NCBI GenBank assembly: GCA_965230045.1
Contig: OZ245940.1
Location: 620,001-684,000 of the forward strand
Reading direction: 5' to 3'
Origin: G963662905 sp965230045
Lineage (GTDB): Bacteria; Bacteroidota; Bacteroidia; Bacteroidales; WRLA01
DNA: 64,000 bases
Part shown: piece by piece, positions 27,001 to 34,227 of the stretch
Layout: each line of letters opens with the position of its first letter
How positions within the stretch are numbered: the stretch's first letter is position 1
Position numbers and translations under genes: made by a program
Notes under the pieces: generated by a model
What the model saw: the letters and a program-made list of their open reading frames with translations, nothing else
Database searches by the model: none
Told to the model about the DNA's origin: nothing

Positions 27001-28181
27001 TTCTGTTGTAATGAGTCGTCAAAAATGCGGGCAATTGCTTTTAACAGGCTTTTTTCTTCAGGTAGAAAAGGGTCAAAGGCTGTATCATCGAGATAACCAA
27101 TTTCAATTTGGCCTGAATCTGAAAAAGTTGTTTTTATGGTATTTGCCGTAAGACGGAAATTGTCGCTTTTAAGCTCAATATCATTATCTTTTATCCGTAC
27201 ACAGCTTAGTTCCGGCCTGAGCCAGGAGGGTGGGATAACTTGTATCGCCTTGCGGTAAAGTTGCTCTTTGCTGATTTTTGGGTCATGGGCAAATTCATGG
27301 ATTTGATAAAGGCAGTTCATCTCCTTTAGCCGCTCTTTGAGGTCTTTTTGTATTTTCCTGAGTTGTTGTTCGGTTTCTTTCCTCAGATCTATTTCTTCCT
27401 GCAGCTCTTCTGTTAGGGAGCGCAGTTCTTCTTCCGTAACAGAGCGTTCTTCAATTTCGGCCTGCAGTTCCTCATTCGCAGCCAAAAGCTCGTTTTCTTG
27501 TTCATTTCGTGTCTTTATTTCTTTTTTTAACAAGAGATGAAGTTTGTTGGCATCATTGCATATTTCTTCGGGTATTATTTCTGAAAAGTTTTTATTTTCT
27601 TCATCAACATGCTTTTTCAGCTCTTCCTGCAGCCCATTTTTCGCCATTTCGTTTATAAGCAACTGCAAGCCCTGAAAATATGACACAATATGGCTGAGCT
27701 GCTCCTCCGTATAAACCGGAACATCGGCCAGTGCCTGCATAAAGCCCTCATCATCGAAACCATGGTTTTTAATGATATTTGTATAAAACGATGGCGCTGG
27801 TTTTTTCCCCTCAATGAAAAACTGTCCGAAAAAAAGTGTGGCGATATGCGTGTTGTTCACAATAATAGGAAATGCAACCTCTGTTAAGCCATTTTTGCAG
27901 TTGTACATAATGTGCTCATGATTGCCTGCGCTTATTTCATGTAAAATTGTGCTGTCGCTTTGGCGGCAACGAATTAAGGTGTCCGTGTTTTTGCGAAAAA
28001 AATTTGCGCAAAGCTTCGAAAACCCAATGCTGATGCGTAAATTGTTGTGCTTGTCGAGCAAAGCAGAAGGAAGATTGTTAATCGTATAACTGCTTTTTAA
28101 AAGCTTTTCAATTGCGCTTAAATCTATTATCTGATCTAAAAATAATCCTGCTATAACTTCCTTTTGATTTTGTGTTTTCAT
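24006..28181 (-). CDS. PocR-GAF-6xPAS sensor histidine kinase
   Basis: A 1391-aa soluble sensor kinase. The N-terminal ~185 residues are a PocR ligand-binding domain with the conserved Cys/His pattern (CRQSD, MYNCKNGLTEVAFPI, ATLFFGQFF). A coiled coil follows at ~190-290, then a GAF-like domain (MNCLYQI, IPPSWLRPELSC, IEIGYLDD). Six PAS/PAC modules come next, starting about every 120-130 residues (RYDLATKASNTGIWDW; ERLRMSLEINESSV; RFRQLVKTTSSIIW; NYKNLFNNL; LHRNIFESVTDGLI; ETFFEVNPDLLC). The kinase core has SHDLQEPLRMV (phospho-His), VTDNGIGI and GTGIGLA. PocR domains bind small metabolites and may be redox sensitive through their Cys. The response regulator begins 4 bp downstream. Confidence 0.9.
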   Translation of the reverse strand: MKTQNQKEVIAGLFLDQIIDLSAIEKLLKSSYTINNLPSALLDKHNNLRISIGFSKLCANFFRKNTDTLIRCRQSDSTILHEISAGNHEHIMYNCKNGLTEVAFPIIVNNTHIATLFFGQFFIEGKKPAPSFYTNIIKNHGFDDEGFMQALADVPVYTEEQLSHIVSYFQGLQLLINEMAKNGLQEELKKHVDEENKNFSEIIPEEICNDANKLHLLLKKEIKTRNEQENELLAANEELQAEIEERSVTEEELRSLTEELQEEIDLRKETEQQLRKIQKDLKERLKEMNCLYQIHEFAHDPKISKEQLYRKAIQVIPPSWLRPELSCVRIKDNDIELKSDNFRLTANTIKTTFSDSGQIEIGYLDDTAFDPFLPEEKSLLKAIARIFDDSLQQKETEKKLATSKDRYDLATKASNTGIWDWLVSSDTVFYSDVWKAQLGYKPDELENKFSSWQKLLHPEDYDRMHQEVDSYLSNPAGYFTAEFRMRHKNGTYRWIYNQAESFLDNDGKVIRMIGAHSDITGRKLSENLLKESQERLRMSLEINESSVFEDDFKSGKMICSPELFKSLGYSEDEVPKSIQGMTELMHADDVPAVMAAVQDHFSGKTEHYHAEFRMKTKSGDWEWADGRGRVTKKDKQGNPHILIGISRNISHKKNYELKLADSERRFRQLVKTTSSIIWFTDANGLVNDRNTSWEDFTGQDFTTYRGAGWLRAVHPEDRTRTRIAWNKSIKSRSPFEIRHRLKHKSGRHLFMSVKAVPILNNKGYIKEWIGAHTDIAKEMNAQKELEKSERNYKNLFNNLHAIVENKEIAIWSVNLNFEILTINTYSKSIFQKAFGIELEVGDPALEKLPAAHDTIKTRWKEFYLSAFSGKIFKTELTLELDKQIKYFEFSLNPIQEEGLVNGAVVFATDISEKHMANQKLKQSEELHRNIFESVTDGLIIFRPKGTITEANPAATRIFGYSHDEMLNFLEDNPWLKSINTDLTKNQNKLRDGQIIHWEKDIRHSKGHFIKIDINAIGINFRGKTHIMAVVRDVSVLKSALKSIETFFEVNPDLLCTLDQEMKIENLNPAWKKSLGFPLIEIKGTAFHEFSHEDDREFITQNLKSLNELNKSCNYVCRFKTSDNSYRWLNWYAVIEEDKIYAAASDITEIKTTELHLKETLERLRESNKELEQFAYIASHDLQEPLRMVSSFLQLLEKRYSEKLDERGTNYISYAVDGSNRMQQLIKDLLAFSRIGTRGKEFEPTDLNAVLEQVKKNLHASIEQSGAIIKTTKLPQIHADATQIVQLLQNLIGNAIKFQGKNPPIIRISTNRTRKYHEILVTDNGIGISKEYTQRIFEIFQRLHTRDEYEGTGIGLAICKKIMERHNGTINLESILGTGSTFILRFPKNKIH

Positions 28182-28335
28182 TTTGTGAGGGCTTGATGCA
28201 TCTAAGATATTAAAATATTCTATGCCATAGCATAGAGAAAAAAATATTGCGAAAACAGATTTGTAGTTTAACCTGAATAATTCACAAAATATTCTATTAC
28301 GCGCCCAAACTGCTGCAGTAGAAAAGAATGCTATT

Positions 28336-28381
28336 TTTTTGGCGCACAGGAATAGCCGTAGCTATTCCTGTGCGCCAAAAA
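28336..28381. repeat. Perfect long hairpin, 21-bp arms, CGTA loop
   Basis: The left arm 28336-28356 starts TTTTTGGCGCACAGG. The right arm 28361-28381 is its exact reverse complement, and the loop is CGTA. It stands 155 bp upstream of the kinase start on one side and 215 bp upstream of asnS on the other, so it ends no visible gene and is not an ordinary terminator. Confidence 0.8.
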
Positions 28382-28430
28382 TCTGCGCTCCCTTTCTCTT
28401 ATTGCGTTTTAAGCTTGGTCGCTGAGCTTT

Positions 28431-28473
28431 TCGAATGTGCTCATGGTGAAATTTCATGAGTAAAGCAGATTAA
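28431..28473. repeat. Short dispersed repeat, copy 1
   Basis: TCGAATGTGCTCATG, then AAATTTCATGAGTAAAGCAG. A diverged copy is at 40756-40798. It begins inside the REP-like fragment. Confidence 0.5.
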
Positions 28474-28561
28474 GAAGGATCAGATTGAAACTTCTCCAGT
28501 GTTTTTTATATTAATTTCCGGGGTAGCATTGTATTTCGCTGCGGTTTCATGGAAAAGTATT

Positions 28562-28569
28562 TATTTTTG
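28562..28569 (+). promoter_or_regulatory. Putative -7 box (TATTTTTG) of asnS
   Basis: A TAnnTTTG match 26 bases before the asnS ATG; the nearest upstream TTG leaves too long a spacer. Confidence 0.45.
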
Positions 28570-28595
28570 CAATTCAAAATTTTAGAATATAGGAT

Positions 28596-29993
28596 ATGAG
28601 CGAACTGAGAAGAAGTAAAATTGCTGATTTGTTGAAATCAGAAGGAGATGAAAGGATAGTGAATGTAAAAGGCTGGGTGCGCACCAAGCGCGGCAACAAA
28701 AACGTGGCCTTTATTGCATTGAACGATGGCTCTGTAATTCATAATATCCAATTGGTTGTTGATGTGCCTTCATTTGATGAAGAGCTCCTGAAAAATATCA
28801 CAACCGGCAGCAGTATCTCTGCAAATGGAAAGCTTGTAGCCTCACAGGGCAAAGGCCAGTCTGTCGAAATTCAAGTGGAAGAACTGGAGCTTTATGGTAC
28901 TTCTGATCCCAATACGTATCCTTTGCAGAAAAAAGGGCACAGCATGGAATTTCTCCGCAGTATTGCGCACCTGAGGTTTCGTACCAATACTTTTGGAGCC
29001 GTTTTCCGGATTCGCCATGCGCTGGCCTATGCCATTCATAAGTATTTCAATGATAATGGCTTCTATTATCTGCATACGCCACTGATTACCGGTTCGGATG
29101 CGGAAGGAGCCGGGGCAATGTTCCGCGTTTCTGCACTCGATGCCGAAAACCCTCCACGCAACGAAGAAGGAAAAATTGACTATTCACGCGATTTCTTCGG
29201 GCGCGAAACCAATCTTACGGTTTCCGGTCAGCTCGAAGCAGAACTGGGGGCTACGGCCCTTTCGCAGGTTTATACTTTTGGACCTACTTTCCGTGCCGAA
29301 AACTCAAACACTCCGCGTCACCTGGCTGAGTTCTGGATGATCGAACCCGAAATGGCTTTTTACGATATTGTGGACGATATGGACCTGGCCGAAGATTTCC
29401 TGAAATATCTGATCAAATACGCAATGGACAATTGCCGCGAAGACCTGGAGTTCCTGAACAAATTGATCGATAAAGGACTGATCGAACGCCTTGAGTTTAT
29501 CTTGAACAATAAATTTGAACGGAAATCTTATACTGAAGCGGTTGAAATCCTGAAAGCTTCTGGCAAAAAGTTTGAATTTCCTGTGGAATGGGGCGTTGAC
29601 CTGCAATCTGAACATGAACGCTATCTCGTTGAAGAGCATTTTAATAAACCCGTTATCCTCACCGATTATCCCAAGGATATCAAGGCGTTTTACATGAAAA
29701 TGAACGAAGACGGAAAAACCGTTCGTGCAATGGATGTGCTTTTCCCGAAGATCGGTGAAATTATCGGAGGGTCGCAGCGTGAAGAAAAACTGGATGTGCT
29801 TCTGAAACGCATGGAAGAAATGAATATACCTGAAGAAGAAATGTGGTGGTATCTTGATATCCGTAAATACGGAACCGTGCCCCATAGCGGATTTGGGTTG
29901 GGATTTGAGCGCCTGGTGCTTTTCGTGACAGGTATGGGCAACATCCGCGATGTGATTCCATTCCCACGTACACCGCAAAATGCTGAATTTTAA
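28596..29993 (+). CDS. asnS: Asparagine-tRNA ligase
   Basis: Class II aminoacyl-tRNA synthetase that charges tRNA-Asn. The 465-aa protein matches the family length. The OB-fold anticodon domain is at about 1-110 (VNVKGWVRTKRGNKNVAFIALNDGS). The catalytic domain contains motif 2 (FRAENSNTPRHLAEFWMIEPE) and motif 3 (GFGLGFERLVLFVTGM), with RDVIPFPRTP at the end. An own AsnRS means Asn-tRNA does not have to be made by the amidotransferase route. It lies 138 bp upstream of rpoN, which has its own promoter. Confidence 0.96.
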   Translation: MSELRRSKIADLLKSEGDERIVNVKGWVRTKRGNKNVAFIALNDGSVIHNIQLVVDVPSFDEELLKNITTGSSISANGKLVASQGKGQSVEIQVEELELYGTSDPNTYPLQKKGHSMEFLRSIAHLRFRTNTFGAVFRIRHALAYAIHKYFNDNGFYYLHTPLITGSDAEGAGAMFRVSALDAENPPRNEEGKIDYSRDFFGRETNLTVSGQLEAELGATALSQVYTFGPTFRAENSNTPRHLAEFWMIEPEMAFYDIVDDMDLAEDFLKYLIKYAMDNCREDLEFLNKLIDKGLIERLEFILNNKFERKSYTEAVEILKASGKKFEFPVEWGVDLQSEHERYLVEEHFNKPVILTDYPKDIKAFYMKMNEDGKTVRAMDVLFPKIGEIIGGSQREEKLDVLLKRMEEMNIPEEEMWWYLDIRKYGTVPHSGFGLGFERLVLFVTGMGNIRDVIPFPRTPQNAEF

Positions 29994-30055
29994 ATCAGAC
30001 AGGATTCTGCGGCAATCAAAAATCGTTCCGTTACGCTTTTTCTTGCCGCTTTTCC

Positions 30056-30085
30056 TTGCTATATCACGAATTATATGTACATTTG
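30056..30085 (+). promoter_or_regulatory. Bacteroidota-type promoter of rpoN
   Basis: TTG (30056-30058), a 19-base spacer and TACATTTG (30078-30085) match the housekeeping sigma consensus. The predicted leader is about 40 nt before the ATG at 30132. Confidence 0.7.
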
Positions 30086-30131
30086 AAATCGCTGGCAATG
30101 CCTGTGGCAGGCCGTTAAACGATAGAATACA

Positions 30132-31604
30132 ATGTTAAATCAAAGGCTACAACAAAAATTACTACAAAAGCTTTCGCCTCAGCAGATTCTGCTTATGAAA
30201 CTGTTGCAGATCCCTTCTGTAGCCCTTGAACAGCGCATAAAGCAGGAAATCGAGGAAAACCCCGCACTGGAAGATCAGAGCAATAACGATAATTCCGACC
30301 AGTCGCAGGAGGATCATTCTGATCAGGATCATGATGAAAATCATGAAAATGACCCCAATAGCGATGATGAGTTCAGCTTCGAAGATTATATTCCTGACGA
30401 TGACGACATCCCGGCCTACCGAATGAACGCAAATAACCACAGCGCCGATGACGAACATCGCGAAGTGCCTTTTGCTTCCGGGACATCCTTCCACGAACTG
30501 CTCCGTAACCAGCTGGGCATGTATGGGCTCAGTGAAAAGCAAAAGCAAATTGCGGAACATATTATCGGCAATATTGATGATGCTGGTTACCTGATGCGAG
30601 CACTCGATGCTATGGTCGATGACCTGGCTTTCCTCCAAAATATCAGTGCCACTGAACAAGAGCTGGAGACGGTCTTGCAAATTATCCAGCAATTTGACCC
30701 TTCCGGTGTTGGTGGGCGGAACCTTCAGGAATGCCTCATGATCCAACTGAAACGTAAACCGGAAACTGAAGCGGTAAAAGTAGCTAAGTTGTTGATTGGG
30801 CGTTATTTCAATGAGTTTACCAAAAAACATTACGAGAAAATACTGCGTAAATCAAAAATATCGGAAGAAGCGCTGAAAGACGGAATTGCCGAAATTTTGA
30901 AGCTCAACCCAAAACCGGGCAATTCATTGAGCGAAACCGTTAAAACCAATCAATATATCATTCCCGATTTTATCATCAACAATAATGATGGTGAGCTTGA
31001 GCTGAGCCTGAATTCAAGCAATACACCGGAACTCCGCCTGAGCCGTACCTATACCGAAATGATGGAGGATTTTGCCGGAAGAAAAGGGAAGAAAGACAAA
31101 AAACAAAAAGAGGCATTGATGTTTATCAAACAAAAAGTGGATTCGGCAAAATGGTTTATTGACGCAATAAAGCAAAGGCAGAACACCCTTTATGTTTGTA
31201 TGAAAGCCATTATGGATTATCAGCACGAGTATTTCCTGAGCGGTGATGATACGCGTTTGCGCCCCATGATCCTGAAAGATATTGCTGAAAAAGTTGGCCT
31301 CGATATTTCAACGGTTTCCCGTGTGGCCAATTCCAAATATGTGCAGACGCCTTTTGGCACATTTCTGCTGAAAAGCTTTTTCTCCGAATCCATGCAAACC
31401 GAATCGGGCAAGGAGGTTTCAACCCGGGAAATCAAAAAAATACTCCAGGATTGTGTTGAAGCAGAGGATTCTACAAGCCCGCTTACCGATCAGGAACTTG
31501 TGGCCATTCTTAAAGAGAAAGGCTATAATATTGCTCGCCGAACCATTGCTAAATACCGCGAACAGCTTAATATTCCGGTAGCACGCCTGCGCAAAACCCT
31601 CTGA
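30132..31604 (+). CDS. rpoN: RNA polymerase sigma-54 factor
   Basis: Directs RNA polymerase to -24/-12 promoters that need AAA+ enhancer-binding activators. In 490 aa the order is: Gln/Leu-rich activator-interacting region I (1-48, KLSPQQILLMKLLQ), a very acidic region II (about 49-95), the core-binding domain (about 120-300), the helix-turn-helix region (DIAEKVGLDISTVSRVANSKYVQTPFG) and the RpoN box ARRTIAKYRE (468-477). The PAP2-like gene follows after 2 bp and is co-transcribed. No sigma-54 activator is present in the window. Confidence 0.96.
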   Translation: MLNQRLQQKLLQKLSPQQILLMKLLQIPSVALEQRIKQEIEENPALEDQSNNDNSDQSQEDHSDQDHDENHENDPNSDDEFSFEDYIPDDDDIPAYRMNANNHSADDEHREVPFASGTSFHELLRNQLGMYGLSEKQKQIAEHIIGNIDDAGYLMRALDAMVDDLAFLQNISATEQELETVLQIIQQFDPSGVGGRNLQECLMIQLKRKPETEAVKVAKLLIGRYFNEFTKKHYEKILRKSKISEEALKDGIAEILKLNPKPGNSLSETVKTNQYIIPDFIINNNDGELELSLNSSNTPELRLSRTYTEMMEDFAGRKGKKDKKQKEALMFIKQKVDSAKWFIDAIKQRQNTLYVCMKAIMDYQHEYFLSGDDTRLRPMILKDIAEKVGLDISTVSRVANSKYVQTPFGTFLLKSFFSESMQTESGKEVSTREIKKILQDCVEAEDSTSPLTDQELVAILKEKGYNIARRTIAKYREQLNIPVARLRKTL

Positions 31605-31606
31605 TT

Positions 31607-32233
31607 ATGCCTTTGGATCAAATCGAAAGCAGGGCAGCTAAAATCATTTCATGGATTTTTCATCCGCTTTTCGTGCCTTTGTTCACCCTCATACTTATAT
31701 TTCAGCAGGAATATTATTTCGTCCTGATTTTAACCCCCGAAGCGAAATGGTTTATTGCGGCCATTGTGCTTCTGAACACCTGTGTTTTTCCCGCACTGTT
31801 GATGCTGTTTTTTAAATGGCGGGGCATGATCAGCTCGCTGCATATGCCCAATAAAGAAGAGCGTGTTTTTCCTTATATTATGATGTCGGTTTTTTATTAT
31901 TTGACGTATTATCTGTTTTCGGAACTAAAACTCCCGGATGTTTTTTTTATTTATATAAGTGGCGCTACAGTGCTAATTATAAGCATTTTGCTAATTAATT
32001 TTATTTGGAAGATCAGTGTGCATATGGCTGCAATGGGTGCGGCGGCCGGAGCTTTTGTGGGTATGGCCATGCTTTATGGCCTCCCGGTGATGCATGTGTT
32101 GGTTTGGCTGGTTGCCTTTGCCGGATTTACTGGTTTTGCCCGCTTAAAGCTTAAAGCGCACAGCCAGGCACAGGTTTATGGTGGTTATCTGCTGGGTTTT
32201 ACCGTCTTGTTTGCTTCATTTTATCTTTTTTGA
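31607..32233 (+). CDS. PAP2-like integral membrane protein with degenerate active site
   Basis: A 208-aa polytopic protein with about six hydrophobic segments. The second half recalls the PAP2 lipid phosphatase motifs: KISVHMAAMGAA in place of PSGH, and ARLKLKAHSQAQVYGGYLLG in place of SRxxxxxHxxxD. The His is kept, but the Asp of motif 3 is Gln and the Ser-Arg pair is Ala-Arg, so normal phosphatase activity is doubtful. The start is 2 bp after the rpoN stop, so translation is probably coupled. The role is unknown; remodelling or binding of lipid phosphates is inference. Confidence 0.65.
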   Translation: MPLDQIESRAAKIISWIFHPLFVPLFTLILIFQQEYYFVLILTPEAKWFIAAIVLLNTCVFPALLMLFFKWRGMISSLHMPNKEERVFPYIMMSVFYYLTYYLFSELKLPDVFFIYISGATVLIISILLINFIWKISVHMAAMGAAAGAFVGMAMLYGLPVMHVLVWLVAFAGFTGFARLKLKAHSQAQVYGGYLLGFTVLFASFYLF

Positions 32234-32243
32234 GGAACAAAAA

Positions 32244-32263
32244 AACCGGACAAAAGCCCGGTT
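32244..32263. terminator. Terminator between the PAP2-like gene and the barrel protein
   Basis: AACCGG and CCGGTT pair around an 8-base loop. The minus-strand side is followed by a T run, so it best serves the minus-strand gene at 32287 and may also act on the plus strand. Confidence 0.7.
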
Positions 32264-32286
32264 CCCAATTTTATTTGAATGTCTTT

Positions 32287-32961
32287 TTAATGATATTTAA
32301 ATGGCATAAAAGTAATACCTACCGAAATAGGATACATTTGTGGCCCCAGATCACTTTTGAACAATTTTGATAAGCTGTAGTATGCAGAAAGGTGTACCCA
32401 ACGATATCCAATGCGGGCACTGGCACCCAGCATCCAAGGCTGCAGGAATTCAATATTGTATTTTTTAATATCAATTTCTTCGCTTGTGTCTTCAGGGTTT
32501 TGACCCTTGTATTTTGTGTGTGCCGATAATTTGTAGCTGAAACGGAATCCAAGGGCAAAATGCCAATCACCCGGATCATACCGGAGTTCTAATGGAATAT
32601 CGAGATAATTGATGTTGGTTTTGGCTTTATCATAATCAAGGCTGTCGGCATAATTGATGAATGTTGTTCCGGCACTGGTGCTTTCCGGAAGTGCTCCGGC
32701 ATAAAGATTTCGGGAAGTTATCCCCAATCCGGGAGAGAAATGAACTTTATTGATTTTGGTCTTTATGTTATAAGTGAACAGTACGCTGACACCCCTGTTG
32801 AGCCAACTTGGATCTACATTATCGGGCAAGTCCATCCATATATCGTTAAAAAATTCAAGACCAATGCTATAGCGGCGATAAGGCTGCTTTTCTTCCTGAT
32901 CCTGTGCAAATATCGGTGCTGTGATAAGCAGTGCGATAGCAATAATAAGTAAGCGCTTCAT
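32287..32961 (-). CDS. Outer-membrane beta-barrel protein (PorT-like size)
   Basis: A 224-aa protein starting MKRLLIIAIALLITAPIFAQ, a clean signal peptide, followed by alternating hydrophobic/polar strands typical of small eight-stranded barrels (RRYSIGLEFF, SPGLGITSRNLYAG, LDIPLELRYDPGDWHFALGFRFSYK, ASARIGYRWVHLSAYYSLS). I use the ATG at 32961. The longer frame to 33060 runs through the promoter, and the ATG at 32976 would lie at the predicted transcription start. The specific function is unknown. Confidence 0.75.
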   Translation of the reverse strand: MKRLLIIAIALLITAPIFAQDQEEKQPYRRYSIGLEFFNDIWMDLPDNVDPSWLNRGVSVLFTYNIKTKINKVHFSPGLGITSRNLYAGALPESTSAGTTFINYADSLDYDKAKTNINYLDIPLELRYDPGDWHFALGFRFSYKLSAHTKYKGQNPEDTSEEIDIKKYNIEFLQPWMLGASARIGYRWVHLSAYYSLSKLFKSDLGPQMYPISVGITFMPFKYH

Positions 32962-32982
32962 ATAGTTATTTTTCATTGAGGG

Positions 32983-33014
32983 CAAAAATACATATTCTTG
33001 CAGGTTGGAGCAAA
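32983..33014 (-). promoter_or_regulatory. Bacteroidota-type promoter of the barrel protein gene
   Basis: The minus strand reads TTTG (33014-33011), a 20-base spacer and TATTTTTG (32990-32983), an excellent consensus match. It decides the start at 32961. Confidence 0.7.
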
Positions 33015-33138
33015 AAAAAGGGAAGTTTCTTTCTCTCTCCTCTATATTGCTGTGCAACAATGTTTTTGCATTTTCTCAGGGCATATTCCATGATAATTTC
33101 ACAATATGCCAAAGACATATAACTTTCTTATTGGCAAC

Positions 33139-34227
33139 TTATTGTGATTTCTTATCCTTTTTCCAGGTAACAATAATTTCTGTGCCCTGGCTCAAATGGC
33201 TCAAAATATTAAACCCGATATTGTTTTCAATGAAGATCTGCCGGCATAAATACAGGCCAAGACCGAGGCCTTGTTGTTCCCTTTCGTTGCGGTCGTACTG
33301 CACAAATGATTTGATTTTGCTTGTTTGGTCTTCACGTATGCCGTACCCATTATCTTTTACATTAAGTGTGTATCTTTGAGTGTCTTCTGTTATTGATATT
33401 TGCACAGGGCTTCCATTTTCACTAAACTTGAAAGCATTGTCTGTCAATTCATAGATAATTTTGTCGAGCAGTTTTTTTGATAACGGCAGGCTTTCGCAAT
33501 CAATACTAATTTGTAAGTCTTTGTCGCGATTATATTGTTTTGCCAGCTGCATTAAAAAGTTTTCATAATGGATGCATTCTGTTTCTTCCCCGGGAGCGCT
33601 TTTTAGAAAACCGGGCTTTTGCAGGCTCTGAAAATAGAACAACATATTATCTGTAATATGCTGGAGGCGTTTGCCGGAATGGTGTATTGTCCGGATCATT
33701 TTTTTTAATTCGCTTTTGTCAAACTCATCAAAGTAGTATAAAAGGAGCTCCGACATCCCGAGGATTCCATTCAGAGGAGTGTTCAGTTCATGTGAATATA
33801 CATCCCCAATTTGGCTTTTAAAAGCCTCAATTTTTTGGTTTATATCCTGTTTGTGCATCCTTTGCTTTTCCAGCCTGCTTTCAACAGCGCCGATCAGTTC
33901 ATCGCGCGAAAAAGGTTTTGTCAGATAATCATCTGCGCCCAGGCTCATGCCTTTTCTGATGTCTTCGGGTGATGCTTTTGCTGTTAAAAAAATGAAGGGG
34001 ATCGTAGCTGTTTCACTCGATTTTCGGATGGTTTCCAATACTTGATATCCATTTAGCCGGGGCATCATAACATCGCAAATTACAAGATCGGGCTTGTGTT
34101 CCAGAATTTGTTGTACGCCTACAAAGCCATTATCGGCCTGTAAGCTTTCGTAGCCGGATATCCTGAGTATCTCAGCAATATTTTCCCGGATTATGGCTTC
34201 GTCTTCTATGACAAGGATTTTTTCCAT
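33139..34227 (-). CDS. REC-HisKA-HATPase kinase (receiver-fused)
   Basis: A 362-aa cytoplasmic protein. The receiver at about 1-120 has Asp52 (VICDVMMPRLNG) and Lys in YLTKP. The HisKA helix has His146 in SHELNTPLNGI, and the HATPase domain shows DNGYGI and GLGLGLYL. It has no other sensor, so it is probably driven through its receiver. Its start codon overlaps the stop of the 1496-aa kinase by one base (TAATG), giving translational coupling. The two proteins probably work as a phosphorelay pair. Confidence 0.9.
   Translation of the reverse strand: MEKILVIEDEAIIRENIAEILRISGYESLQADNGFVGVQQILEHKPDLVICDVMMPRLNGYQVLETIRKSSETATIPFIFLTAKASPEDIRKGMSLGADDYLTKPFSRDELIGAVESRLEKQRMHKQDINQKIEAFKSQIGDVYSHELNTPLNGILGMSELLLYYFDEFDKSELKKMIRTIHHSGKRLQHITDNMLFYFQSLQKPGFLKSAPGEETECIHYENFLMQLAKQYNRDKDLQISIDCESLPLSKKLLDKIIYELTDNAFKFSENGSPVQISITEDTQRYTLNVKDNGYGIREDQTSKIKSFVQYDRNEREQQGLGLGLYLCRQIFIENNIGFNILSHLSQGTEIIVTWKKDKKSQ

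Larger units (their letters stand above)
28182..28595. other. Gene-free divergent region with a long hairpin and REP-like fragment
   Basis: This 414-bp region lies between the divergent PAS kinase and asnS. It holds a perfect 21-bp-arm hairpin (28336-28381), a solo REP-like fragment reading GGTCGCTGAGCTTTTCGAATG (28418-28438), a 43-bp sequence repeated at 40756, and the asnS -7 box. No coding frame is supported. Confidence 0.6.

Noticed and set aside
29304..30098. 264-codon frame on the minus strand opposite asnS
   Set aside because: It is fully antisense to a certain synthetase gene, His/Phe-rich, and has no recognisable domain.
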